Source: Fimbriimonas ginsengisoli
GTDB taxonomy: Bacteria; Armatimonadota; Fimbriimonadia; Fimbriimonadales; Fimbriimonadaceae
Reading direction: 5' to 3'
DNA: 64,000 nt
Assembly (NCBI GenBank): GCA_016179045.1
Contig: JACOSL010000031.1
Location: 1-64,000, forward strand
The position numbers and the translations under genes are program-made. Shown here piece after piece: positions 41,516-51,509 of the stretch. Each line of letters opens with the position of its first letter. Within the stretch, counting starts at the first letter, position 1. Under the pieces are notes generated by a model that worked only from the letters and a program-made list of their open reading frames with translations, was not told the origin of the DNA and did no database searches.

Positions 41516-41881
41516 TCAGGCAGCCCCGGAGCCCATCTGGGTCAGAAAATAGTCGTCGGCGACGCCACCGACGTACCATTCAAAACTCAGCCCTTCTTCG
41601 TCGTGTCCCACCAAGACGAATCCGAAACGCCTCGCGGTCAAGAAATTCCCGGGTGCGCCTAGCCGTGCCTCCACGATCATCGACGGAGTCCAACCCTCCG
41701 CAGTGGTCGCCATGGCCACGACCTTGCCCAGGGTCGTCGGCTCGCGACTCGGCGTGAACTCGACCTCGACCACTTTGGCGAAGGCGATCTCCCCCTCATC
41801 GTCAACGATCACCAGCGGATCGCAGAACCATGTCTGCGGCGTAAAGCGGTCCACGGGCGCAAGCCACTCGGGGGCTCTCAC
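41516..41881 (-). CDS. Hypothetical soluble protein
   Basis: 121 residues, starting with GTG (MRAPEWLAPVDRF). Mixed alpha/beta composition, no signal peptide or transmembrane segment, two Trp-Phe-rich turns (PQTWFCDPLVIVDDEG, LSFEWYVGGVADDYFL). I recognise no family. Lies between two leftward genes, the serine hydrolase and the giant surface protein. Confidence 0.55.
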   Translation of the reverse strand: MRAPEWLAPVDRFTPQTWFCDPLVIVDDEGEIAFAKVVEVEFTPSREPTTLGKVVAMATTAEGWTPSMIVEARLGAPGNFLTARRFGFVLVGHDEEGLSFEWYVGGVADDYFLTQMGSGAA

Positions 41882-41935
41882 GGGTCAATCATACGCCCCG
41901 CGACACAGACCAGCTCGAATCGCCGCGCCAGCCGC

Positions 41936-44900
41936 CTACTTCAACCCAAATCGAAAGTCGATGAACGTGCCGTCCTTGAGGCTGATACGGTACACGTAGG
42001 TCTGGTTTTTGGTCAGAGGCTTCGTGCTGATGTTGAAGATCCACTGCATGGCCGTCGGATCCCATCGGAACGCGGTGTCGGGCGTCGTCGAATCGACTAC
42101 CTCGTTTACCACCTGCACCACGGTACCGCTGACGATCTCGGTCAGTCGGAAGCTGGTAACCACGCCGGGCGTTCCGATCGAAACACCGTTCACGTCGTAT
42201 ACCTTGAACTTCGCGGGCACCGTGCTGCCTTGCTTGAAGACGCTCGTGCCGTCCGGGTTGATCGGCGGCAGGATGCCGCTGTTGCTCAGGTAGAGGATCG
42301 ACAGCGTACCGTTGTTGATCGTGACGTTGTAGTTGCCTAAGCTGCCGCCCGGATCGACCAGGCTGGGGGTGATCGGGTAAGTCCCGACGTCGCTCGTTTG
42401 CGTAGCCGTCGTGCTGTAGGTCGCGGTGATCGCATCGCCGGCCTGCACGCCGGTTAGAACTCCGGTCAGAGTCGGCAGAGGCGCGCCGAGGATCTTAGAC
42501 TTGTTGTCGGCCGTCACGACGAGCGTCGCCTTGTTGATGACGATGGTCGCGCCGCTGGTTGCGGGATTGTAGTTGCCGTTGCCCGCGAAGGAAGCGCTCA
42601 CCGGGTAGGTCCCCACGTCGACAGGGGCGTTGGAGCCGCCAGGCGTGTAATTATAAGCCGGCGCCCCCAAGTCCTCGCCGTGAGCACCGGTTACGGAGCC
42701 GCTGGCAGGGTGAGGATGGTTGTCGTAGGTGAAGGTACCGCCGTTGATAGTCACCGTCGGGTTGGCCTTGGCCACCGCGAAGGCCTGATCGACGCTCGGC
42801 GCCGCATTGTAGTTGCCATTGCCGCCCTGGGCGGCTCGCACGGTTACGGCTCCCGCTGCTGTGATCGTCAACGTGTTCCCAGCAAGGGTCGCCGGTCCCG
42901 AAACTACTGAGAACGACACCGCCAATCCAGAGCTTGCCGATGCGCTTAGCGCGAACGGGGCGTCGCCGTAGGTTCTGCCCGGCAGCGCGCCGAAGCTGAT
43001 CGTCTGATCCGCCTTATTGATCAAGATCGAGGCTGGGCTCGAGGTCGCTGCGTTGTAGTTGCCGTTGCCCGCGAACGAACCGATGACGCTGTAAGAACCC
43101 GCGTTTACTGGCGGGCTCGCGCCACCCGGCGTGTAGGCGAAGGTCGGGGCGCCCAAGCTTTCACTAAGCACTCCAGTTACCGTGCCCGTGGCGGGATGGG
43201 CCGATGCGTCGTAGGTGTACGTGCCGCCGGTCGCGACCACGGTCGGATCAGCCTTGGCCACCACGAGCGCTCCGGTCGCGTCGGGCGCCGCATAGTTGGA
43301 GTTGTTCAGACTCGCTACGACCGCGTAGCTGCCCGCATTCACGGGTGCGCTGCCGCCGCCATCGTAAGTGATCGACACGCCAGACAGGCCGGCCGGGGTT
43401 GTCGTCGCGGTCGCGACTCTGGCCGAGCCGTTGTAAGTCTGGCTCAGGTCGCTGAGGCTAATCGTGGCGGGAGCCTTGTCGATGTGAATCGACGCGCTGC
43501 TCGATGCCGGGTTGTAATTTGCGTTGCCGGGGTACGAACCAGTCGCGGTGTAATCGCCCGCGTTTACCGGCGCGGTTCCGCCCGGCGAGTAGCTGAACGA
43601 AGGCGCGCCGAGGTCCTCGCCGTTCGCGCCGGTAACCGAGCCCGTCGCCGGGTGCGGATTGCCGTCGTACACGAAGATGCCGCCGGTGACGCTCACCGTA
43701 GGCGTGAATTTCGCCACGGTGAAGCCGCGATCAACGACCGGAGCCGGATTGTAATTGCCGTCGCCAGGTTGCTTGGCACGAACCACGACTGCGCCCGCGC
43801 CGGTGATGGTCAGCATGTTGGCACTGATCGTCGCCGGTCCGGAAACCACGCAGAAACTGACCGAAAGGCCGGAGCTGGCCGTCGCGCTCAGGGAGAAGGG
43901 GGCGTCGCCGTAGGTCTTGTTCGCTAACGCGTCAAACGTGATCGTCTGGTCAGCCTTGTTAATCAGGATCGTCGCGCTTGCCGAAGCCGGGTTGTAATTG
44001 GGGCTGCCCGCGTAAGAAGCTACGACGCCGTAGGTACCCGCATTGGTCGGCGCGCTCGCACCGCCAGGCGCGTAGGCGAAGTCCGGCGTGCCAAGGTTGG
44101 CACCGCCAACTCCTGTTACGGAGCCGGTCGCCGGATGGGGCAATCCGTCGTAGGTGAAGGTGCCGCCGCTGGCCGTCACGATGGGATCGGCCTTCGCGAC
44201 CACAAGCGTGCCCGTCGCGTTATCGGCCTCGTAGTTCTGGTGCGTCAGCGAGGCCACGATGGCGTAGCTGCCTGCGTTGATCGGCGCGCTCGAGGAGCCG
44301 TCGTAGGTCACCGACACTCCGCTGAGGCCGCCAGGGCCGGTCGTCGCGATCACGATGCGCGCCGTGCCGTCGAAGACCTGGCTTAGGCCAGAGAGCGAGA
44401 TCGTCGCGTGTGCCTTGTTGATCAGGATCGACGCGGAGGCCGACGCGGGGTTGTAGTTCGCGTTGCCCGCGAACGAAGCGGAGACGCCGTAGGTGCCCGC
44501 GTTCACGGGAGCGGACGCGCCGCCCGGCGAGTAATCGAACACCGGCGTTCCGAGATTTTCGCCGTTGACGCCGTCGATGCTGCCCGTGGCCGGGTGCGCC
44601 GCGCCGTCATAGGTGAACACGCCGCCGGTCACATGCACGGTCGCGGTGGCCTTGGCCACCGTAAACGAGCGATCGACGTCCGGGGCCGCATTGTAGTTAT
44701 GGTTGCCGGGCTGTTTGGCTCGCACCACGACTGTGCCTGCCCCGGTAATGGTCAGCGTGTTGCCGCTGATCGTCGCCGGTCCTGAGACTACGCAGAAGCT
44801 AACGTCGAGCCCGGAGCTCGCGGTGGCGATCAGTGCGATCGGAGCGTCCCCATAGGTCTTGTCGGCCAGGGCGTCGAAGGTAATCGTTTGGTCTGCCTTG

Positions 44901-47900
44901 TTTATCACGATTGTCGCGGTCGCGGAGGCCGGGTTGTAGTTGGCGTTGCCCGCGAACGAGCCGGTGGCCAGATAGGTTCCCGCATCGATCGGCGCAGTGC
45001 CGCCGGGGGCGTAGGTGAAGGTAGGAGGATCGAGGGCGGCGCCGCCGACGCCGGTGGTCGTGCCCGTGGCGGGATGCGGCGAGCCATCATAGGTGAACGT
45101 TCCACCGGTCGCGGTGACCGTGGGATCGGCCTTGGCAATTACCAAGGCTTGGTCGACGTCGTCCGCGGCGTACCAGTTCGAATCGCCCGCCTGGGATGCG
45201 CGCACGGTGGCGGTGCCCGCGCCGGTTATGGTCACGATCGAGCCCGCAACCGAGGTAGGGCCAGACGCGATGCTGAAGCTAACCGGGAGGCCCGAGGAGG
45301 CGGTCGCGCTCACCGTGAACGGAGGATCGCCGAACGTCTTGCCGGCTAGGGCGCCAAACGTGATCGTCTGGTGCGCCTTGTCGATGGTGAAGGTCTGGCC
45401 GGCCGACGTGCCGCCGCCAGGGGTTGGCGTGAACACGGTCACCTGCTTGGTGCCCGCCGCCGACATGTCGCTGGCCGGGATGTCGGCCTGAAGCCGGTTG
45501 AAGCTCACGAAGTGAGTGGGCCGATCCTCTCCGTCCATGCGCACGACCGAGTTCGGCATGAACTTGTCGCCGTCCAGAGTCATCGTGAACGCGCCATCGC
45601 CGAACGCCTTCATCGCGGGGGTGATCGTATTCAGCACCGGGACCGGATTCACGACGTTGACGGTGAAGGTCTTGGTCGTCTGGTTGCCCGCCGCGTCCAC
45701 CGCTGTGCAGGTCACCAGGGTTGCGCCGACTCCGAACAGCGATCCCGACAGAGGCGTGCAGGTCACGGTCGGGGCGCTGTCCACGTTATCCGTGGCCACC
45801 GGCGATGCGAAGGTGACGGTCGCGCCATCGAAACCGGTCGCGACCACCGTGATGTCGGCAGGCTGCGCCAGGTCGGGCGGCGTGTTGTCGTAGCGCACCA
45901 CCACCGTCTTGGGGGTCGCCGCGTTGCCCGCGTTGTCGACCGCCCAGTAGGTGATCGTCGTGATTCCCTCGACGTTGATCAGCACGGAGGCGTTGTTGCC
46001 GGGCACCACGATCGGCTTAAAGGAATCACCGATCGGCTGGGCGCCGGTGGCGTAGTAGCGGATCTCCTTCACGCCGGAACCGGCGATGTCGGAAGGCGAA
46101 TCGGGCATCGAGCGGATGTTCGGATCACTCGCGGTGATGGCGGCGGTAACGCTGGACTTGAACCAACCCGGGTTGGGGGCAAGATCGCCCGCCAGGGCGG
46201 CGTCGTCAACCAGGGGCGCGGTGCGGTCGATGTAGAACGTCAGGTCGCTCGTCGATTCTAGGCCGGTGCAGTCTATGGCATCGATGTGGATCAGATACTT
46301 GCCCTCGGCCGACACGGTTGTCGGGCTGGAGATGTCCATGGGGCCGACGTCGACGCCAACGAGCAGGCTCGTCAGGGTCTGCACGATGGTCAGAGGCGGG
46401 GCGGGGGTTGTGACCGAGTACTGGATCGTCTGATCGGAGTTGTAATACTGCTGATCCTGCGGCGAACCGGCGAGGAACGTGATGGTCGGCGCTTGGTTGT
46501 TGATCTCGAAGTTGATCGTGCGCGTGCTAACGTTGCCTGCTTCGTCGGTTGCAGTTACGTTCAGTTCGTACATCCCGTCGTCCGAAGAACCGCCCAACGT
46601 CTGGTCGGGGATGACAGGCAGCACGTCGCTTACGGTCTGCGACCAGACGGGAAGGCCGTTCTTTTTGAGGGATGCGACAAGGGTGATGGTCGCGCCGCTG
46701 CCGCTGTCGGAGGCGCTGATGCCGAACGTAACGCTCTGGTGGCAGTGCCCGCTCAGGCCGGTCACCACGATCGTCGGCGCGGTCGCGTCGTACTTGAACG
46801 GGAACTGACGATGAGTCGCGTTGCCGGCGACGTCGGAGACGTCGGCGCTGACGAATGCGTTCTTACTGTCTGGCCCGGAGTACAGGATCGGCGTTGTGAG
46901 AGTCGTGCCATCGATGCCCGATCCGAAATCGGAGCCGGCAAAGGTAAACGTGACCGGGCTCGTGTACCAGCCGTTGCTGTCGGGGGCCCGGTCGGGCGTC
47001 GCCGACAGGTCCGGGGCAGTCTTGTCGAGCAGGATCGTGATGGTCTTTGCGACTTCCGCGTTGCCTGCGTTGTCCACCGACCAGTAGGACACGGCCGTCG
47101 TGCCTTCGGTCGAAATCACGACCGAGGTGTTGTCGCTGCTCACGACCACTATGGGGCCGCCACCGACCTGGTAGCGAATCTCCTTCACGCCGTCTCCGCC
47201 CACGTTGTCGGTGGCGGTGATCGTTATGGTTACATCGTTGCGATTCCAGCCCGCTCCGTTGACCGGGGGCGCCGACGCGGCGACCGAAACCGGCGCAACA
47301 TTTTCGAGGAGCTTGAAGGTTTGGACCACGTCGGGGGCCGGGTTATGGTTGGAGTCGCCGGGCTGCGAAGCGGTGACCGTGATGATCTTAGTGATGCCGC
47401 CGTCCGAGGGCACGCTCACGGTGACGCCGGAGAGCGTCGCGGGATCGGTCACCGCAAAGCTGACGGTGAGACCCGAGGAGCTGGTCGCCGACAGGTCGAA
47501 CGAGGCATCGCCAAAGTGGCGGTCGGCCAGGGCGCCGAACGTGATCGTCTGATCGGCCTTCGCAACGACGAGCGTGCCAGTCGCATTGGAGGCGCTGTAG
47601 TTGGGGTTGTCGAGAGATGCGATGACCGCATAGCTGCCCGCGTTGGTGGGAGCCGTAGCGGAGCCGTTGTACGTAACCGAAACTCCGGTCAGGCTGGGCG
47701 GGCTGGTCGTGACGGGCACCGATTTCGGGCTGCCGTCGTAGGTTGCCGCTAGGCTGCCGAGGGTCAGGGTGGCGGGGGCTTTGCTAATGACGATGGCGGC
47801 GGGCGCGGAGTCGGCGCTGTTGTAGTTGGCGTTGCCCGCGAACGAGCCGATGGCCGAGTAAGTGCCCGCGTTGACCGGGGCGGTCGCGCCGCCTGGCGTG

Positions 47901-50900
47901 TAGGTGAACGTGGGCGTGCCGAGGTCCTCGGAGTTGACGCCGGTGATCGTGCCCGTCGCCGGATGAGCAAAGCCGTCATAGACGTAGCTGCCGCCGGTGG
48001 CGGTGACGATCGGCGTGGCTTTGGCGACCGTGAAGCTCCGGTCGACGTTTGGCGCCGCGTTGTGGTTGCTGTCGCCCGGCTGAGAGGCCCGCACAATCAC
48101 CAGGCCCGCGCCCGTGATCGTGATGTTGCTGCCCGCGATGGTCGCGGGCCCGCTGAAGATGCTGAAGCCCACCGCGAGGCCCGAAGAAGCAGTGGCGGAC
48201 ACGCTGAATGGAGCGTCGCCGTAGGTCTTGCCGGCAAGCGCGCCGAAGGTGATGGTCTGATCGGCCTTGTTGATCGTGATCGTTGCGCTGCTGGAACCGG
48301 GGATGTAGTTCGCGTCGCCCGCAAACGAACCAGTTGCGGTGTACGAACCAGGCGTAACCGGGGCGGATGCGCCTCCCGGGGCGTAGCTGAATGTCAGAGC
48401 GCCGAGGCTCTCGCCAAGGACGCCTGTTACGGAACCGGTGGCCGGGTGGGCTGCCCCGTCGTAGGTGAACGTTCCACCCGTCACGGTCACGGTAGGCGTC
48501 GCCTTGGCGATGGTCAGGGTCGCGTTCGCGTTGCTCGCCTGATAGTTCGCGCTGGTAAGGCTTGCGACCACGGCGTATGAGCCCGCGTTGGTCGGCGCGG
48601 TCGCCGAGCCGTCATAGGTCACCGAGACTCCGATCAAGCCAAGCGGGCTGGTGGTGACCGTAACACCCTGGGAGCTGCCGTTGTACGTCTTCGAGGTGTC
48701 GCTGATCGTGAGCGTGGCGGCAGCCTTGTTGATCGTGAGGGTGCCGCTGGCGTTCGGAGCCTGATAGTTCGTGTTGCTCAGGCTCGCGACGACCGCGTAA
48801 GAGCCTGCGTTGGTGGGGGCGGTCCCCGAGCCGTTGTACGTCACAGAGACGCCGCTCAGGCCGAGCGGCGAGGTCGTTACCGTCGCGCTCTTGGGCGAGC
48901 CGTCGTAGGTCTGGGTCAGATTGCTTAGGCTGAGGGTGGCGGCAGCCTTGTTGACGACCAGCGTGCCGCTCGCCGAGCCCGCGTAGTTCGGGTCGGTGAT
49001 GGTCGCGGCGACCGCGTAGCTTCCCGCGCTGGTCGGCGGCGTCGAGGAGCCGTTATAGGTCACGCTCGTCGAGAGGCCCGCCGGATTTGTGGTAACGGTG
49101 GCGCTCTTGGGGCTGCCGTCGTAAGTCTGGGTCAAGTTTGAAAGCGTTACCGTGGCGGCGGCCTGGTTCACAACCTGGCTCATGCTTGCGCTGCTCGCGA
49201 GCAGCGGGGGGCTGCCGCTGTAGGCGGCGGTAATCGTGTGCGAGCCGGCGGTAAGCGTGCTGGTCGAATAGCTGGCCCGGCCGCTTCCGGTGACGCCGAT
49301 CGTGGCGAGCACGGTAGCTCCGTCCGAGAAGGTTATCGATCCGCCGCCCACGTTGCCAGTGCCGTTGGTGACCGCGCGGGCATCGAACGTAACGCTCTGT
49401 CCGTATGTGGACGGATTGCTAGTCGAACTCAGCGTGGTCGTCGTGCCATTGTCGTTGACCGTCTGGGAAACCGAGCCTGAGCTGGATGCGAAATTCGTTC
49501 CGTCGGAGTACGCCGCATTGATCGTGTGGCTGCCGATTGCGAGGGCGGACGTGGTGTAGGCCGCCGTCGCGCCGCTGAGTGAGACGGTGGCCAATGGGGT
49601 GACGCCATCGCTGAATGTGACCGAACCCGTTGGTGTGCCCGAGCCGGGGCCGGAGATCGCGACCGTGGCGGTGAAGGTAACCGAGTCACCCGAGAACGAT
49701 GGGTTCAACGAGGACACCACCGACGTGGTCGTGGCGATCTGGTTGACGACTTGGTTGAGAGTCGGCGAGGTGCTGCCGTTGTAATTCGTGTCGCCCGCAT
49801 ATACCGCGCTGATCGGGTGGGTGCCCACCGCGAGGCCCGACGACGTAAACGTCGCCTGGGCACTCGCGTTTAGGGTGAGGGTGGCGATGGTCGTAGCCCC
49901 ATCCAGGAGGGTGACGGTTCCGGTTGGGGTGCCCGAAGTCGTCGAGACGGTCACGGTGAAGGTAACCGACTGGGTGAACACGGAAGGATTGAGGCTGGAC
50001 ACGACCGCGGTGGTCGTGACGCCCTTCACCAGCTGGCTCACGCTCGAGCTGGTGCTGCCGTTGAAATTGGAATCGCCGCCGTAAGCCGCAGTCACCACAT
50101 GCGTGCCGATGGAGAGTGTCGAGAGGTTGAGGGTAGCCGATCCCCCAGACAGCGTCGCGGTGCCTAGCGTAGTAGCGCCTTCGGTGAAAGTGACGGTGCC
50201 CGTGGGGCCTGATGTAGGGGTCACGCTCGCGGTGAACGCGACTGTCCCGCCGAAGACGGACGGGTTGGGCGATGACGCAAGGCTTGTGTTGGTGTTCGTA
50301 AGAGACTGGATGTTCTCGTTAAGGGAATTCGATGTGCTCGCGTTGTAGTTGCCGTCCCCAGAATAGGTGGCGGTGATATTGTGATGGCCAACGGATAGAG
50401 CACTCGTGCTAAGGCTGGCCGAACCGCCGCTGAGCGTGCCCGTTCCAAGGGTGGCAGCGCCGTCTTTGAACGTTACGGTGCCGGTCGGGCCGGTCGGGCC
50501 GCCGCCGGTAACCGTCGCAGTGAAGGTAACGGTTTGGGACTGGTTAGCGGGATTGAGCGAGGAGACGACGTCGGTGGTCGATGAGGCCGGGTTGACGGTT
50601 TGCGACACCGTGCCGCTGCTCTTGGTGTAGTTCGTATCCCCGTTGAAGTCCGCCGTGATCGTGTGCACGCCGCCGATGAGCGAATTGATCGTGAAGGTCG
50701 CGGTGGCTATGTGGCCGGAACCGGACAGAACCCCCGTGCCAAGGGTGGTCGCGCCTTCGCTGAACGCGATCGTGCCGCTAGGCACCGCCGAACCGCTCCC
50801 GTTGACGGTCGCGGTGAACGTCACGCTTTGGCCGTAAGTCGAGGGGTTTACCGACGAAGTGACAGTTGTCGTCGAGCCCGTCTTGTCGGTGAAGAAGCAC

Positions 50901-51274
50901 TCGGCATACAGCAGCGCCATCCCTTCGGGCTGCGAATTGGCGGTGAGCTTGAAGGAGCTGCCAATCGAGTCGTCTGGGCTGACCAGCCATGTGGCGGCGA
51001 GGTTGCCGGCTTCGTCCGCCGTTACTATCCACGGCTCGTGCCCCGCGCCGCCCTCCGCCGTTCCGTCGATATGAACGACTTGCAGGGTGACCGGCTGGTT
51101 TGGATACCATCCCGCGCCTGTGATCTGCGCCACGTCGCCGGGCGCGTAGTCGGTCTTGTCGGTGGCGACGGTGGGCCCGTCGCGCCTACCGCTCGCCCAA
51201 GCGGGCGTCGATACGCCAATCAGGGCCGCGACCATAGTGGTCACGGCAAGCATCGCAATATAACTGCGTTTCAT
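41936..51274 (-). CDS. Giant repeat-built surface protein (Ig-like, MBG, HYR, PxKF)
   Basis: 3112 residues with a signal peptide (MKRSYIAMLAVTTMVAALIG...AWA). In order: an N-terminal domain; six ~95-residue bacterial Ig-like repeats (each TTTxxSSxNPSxxGQSVTFTATV); a first MBG block (repeats of LTQTYDGSPKSATVTT and AGKTYGDAPFSVSA); a non-repeat central part with WNRNDVTITITATDN-type Ig domains and an HYR-like domain (FGVGATLVTCTAVDAAGNQT); a second MBG block; an MBG_2-like copy (ADNKSKILGAPLPTLTG); and a C-terminal PxKF-like domain (INPDGTSVFKQGSTVPAKFK). I count about 14 YDG-type and 6 TYGDxPF-type units. It should be an adhesive cell-surface or secreted fibre. It has no sortase, PEP-CTERM or transmembrane tail that I can see. 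Confidence 0.93.
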   Translation of the reverse strand: MKRSYIAMLAVTTMVAALIGVSTPAWASGRRDGPTVATDKTDYAPGDVAQITGAGWYPNQPVTLQVVHIDGTAEGGAGHEPWIVTADEAGNLAATWLVSPDDSIGSSFKLTANSQPEGMALLYAECFFTDKTGSTTTVTSSVNPSTYGQSVTFTATVNGSGSAVPSGTIAFSEGATTLGTGVLSGSGHIATATFTINSLIGGVHTITADFNGDTNYTKSSGTVSQTVNPASSTTDVVSSLNPANQSQTVTFTATVTGGGPTGPTGTVTFKDGAATLGTGTLSGGSASLSTSALSVGHHNITATYSGDGNYNASTSNSLNENIQSLTNTNTSLASSPNPSVFGGTVAFTASVTPTSGPTGTVTFTEGATTLGTATLSGGSATLNLSTLSIGTHVVTAAYGGDSNFNGSTSSSVSQLVKGVTTTAVVSSLNPSVFTQSVTFTVTVSTTSGTPTGTVTLLDGATTIATLTLNASAQATFTSSGLAVGTHPISAVYAGDTNYNGSTSPTLNQVVNQIATTTSVVSSLNPSFSGDSVTFTATVAISGPGSGTPTGSVTFSDGVTPLATVSLSGATAAYTTSALAIGSHTINAAYSDGTNFASSSGSVSQTVNDNGTTTTLSSTSNPSTYGQSVTFDARAVTNGTGNVGGGSITFSDGATVLATIGVTGSGRASYSTSTLTAGSHTITAAYSGSPPLLASSASMSQVVNQAAATVTLSNLTQTYDGSPKSATVTTNPAGLSTSVTYNGSSTPPTSAGSYAVAATITDPNYAGSASGTLVVNKAAATLSLSNLTQTYDGSPKSATVTTSPLGLSGVSVTYNGSGTAPTNAGSYAVVASLSNTNYQAPNASGTLTINKAAATLTISDTSKTYNGSSQGVTVTTSPLGLIGVSVTYDGSATAPTNAGSYAVVASLTSANYQASNANATLTIAKATPTVTVTGGTFTYDGAAHPATGSVTGVLGESLGALTFSYAPGGASAPVTPGSYTATGSFAGDANYIPGSSSATITINKADQTITFGALAGKTYGDAPFSVSATASSGLAVGFSIFSGPATIAGSNITITGAGLVIVRASQPGDSNHNAAPNVDRSFTVAKATPIVTATGGSYVYDGFAHPATGTITGVNSEDLGTPTFTYTPGGATAPVNAGTYSAIGSFAGNANYNSADSAPAAIVISKAPATLTLGSLAATYDGSPKSVPVTTSPPSLTGVSVTYNGSATAPTNAGSYAVIASLDNPNYSASNATGTLVVAKADQTITFGALADRHFGDASFDLSATSSSGLTVSFAVTDPATLSGVTVSVPSDGGITKIITVTASQPGDSNHNPAPDVVQTFKLLENVAPVSVAASAPPVNGAGWNRNDVTITITATDNVGGDGVKEIRYQVGGGPIVVVSSDNTSVVISTEGTTAVSYWSVDNAGNAEVAKTITILLDKTAPDLSATPDRAPDSNGWYTSPVTFTFAGSDFGSGIDGTTLTTPILYSGPDSKNAFVSADVSDVAGNATHRQFPFKYDATAPTIVVTGLSGHCHQSVTFGISASDSGSGATITLVASLKKNGLPVWSQTVSDVLPVIPDQTLGGSSDDGMYELNVTATDEAGNVSTRTINFEINNQAPTITFLAGSPQDQQYYNSDQTIQYSVTTPAPPLTIVQTLTSLLVGVDVGPMDISSPTTVSAEGKYLIHIDAIDCTGLESTSDLTFYIDRTAPLVDDAALAGDLAPNPGWFKSSVTAAITASDPNIRSMPDSPSDIAGSGVKEIRYYATGAQPIGDSFKPIVVPGNNASVLINVEGITTITYWAVDNAGNAATPKTVVVRYDNTPPDLAQPADITVVATGFDGATVTFASPVATDNVDSAPTVTCTPLSGSLFGVGATLVTCTAVDAAGNQTTKTFTVNVVNPVPVLNTITPAMKAFGDGAFTMTLDGDKFMPNSVVRMDGEDRPTHFVSFNRLQADIPASDMSAAGTKQVTVFTPTPGGGTSAGQTFTIDKAHQTITFGALAGKTFGDPPFTVSATASSGLPVSFSIASGPTSVAGSIVTITGAGTATVRASQAGDSNWYAADDVDQALVIAKADPTVTATGGTFTYDGSPHPATGTTTGVGGAALDPPTFTYAPGGTAPIDAGTYLATGSFAGNANYNPASATATIVINKADQTITFDALADKTYGDAPIALIATASSGLDVSFCVVSGPATISGNTLTITGAGTVVVRAKQPGNHNYNAAPDVDRSFTVAKATATVHVTGGVFTYDGAAHPATGSIDGVNGENLGTPVFDYSPGGASAPVNAGTYGVSASFAGNANYNPASASASILINKAHATISLSGLSQVFDGTARIVIATTGPGGLSGVSVTYDGSSSAPINAGSYAIVASLTHQNYEADNATGTLVVAKADPIVTASGGTFTYDGLPHPATGSVTGVGGANLGTPDFAYAPGGASAPTNAGTYGVVASYAGSPNYNPASASATILINKADQTITFDALANKTYGDAPFSLSATASSGLSVSFCVVSGPATISANMLTITGAGAVVVRAKQPGDGNYNPAPVVDRGFTVAKFTPTVSVTGGIFVYDGNPHPATGSVTGANGEDLGAPSFSYSPGGTAPVNAGDYTATGSYPGNANYNPASSSASIHIDKAPATISLSDLSQTYNGSARVATATTTPAGLSGVSITYDGGGSAPVNAGSYAVVASLNNSNYAAPDATGALVVAKADPTVVATGGTYTYDASAHPATGTVTGVLSESLGAPTFAYTPGGASPPVNAGSYSVIGSFAGNGNYNAATSSPASILINKADQTISFGALPGRTYGDAPFALSASASSGLAVSFSVVSGPATLAGNTLTITAAGAVTVRAAQGGNGNYNAAPSVDQAFAVAKANPTVTINGGTFTYDNHPHPASGSVTGAHGEDLGAPAYNYTPGGSNAPVDVGTYPVSASFAGNGNYNPATSGATIVINKATLVVTADNKSKILGAPLPTLTGVLTGVQAGDAITATYSTTATQTSDVGTYPITPSLVDPGGSLGNYNVTINNGTLSILYLSNSGILPPINPDGTSVFKQGSTVPAKFKVYDVNGVSIGTPGVVTSFRLTEIVSGTVVQVVNEVVDSTTPDTAFRWDPTAMQWIFNISTKPLTKNQTYVYRISLKDGTFIDFRFGLK

Positions 51275-51509
51275 GTGAGGTTAAGGCCGGACAAGCAGAA
51301 TCAAAGCCCTGCAACTTTGATTCCAAATCGAACAATTGAAACTGGAACTTCCATTGTAAAGGCCCTTTGGGCTCGATGCAGGGCAGCCGGGCCAGGAGCA
51401 GCGAAAAACCTGGTAATTGATATTTGCCGATTCGCGGTTATCATAAGACGTCCGGCCTTACCCGTGAGGAAATGCGGGCCGTGGTTACGGCGTGGGTAGG
51501 CCCCCGGAC

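Noticed and set aside
46286-47752. A 488-codon open frame opposite the giant surface protein, and similar ones across 43-50 kb
   Set aside because: Low-complexity His/Arg/Gly translation, follows the repeat period of the sense gene, no ribosome site; a shadow of repetitive GC-rich codons.
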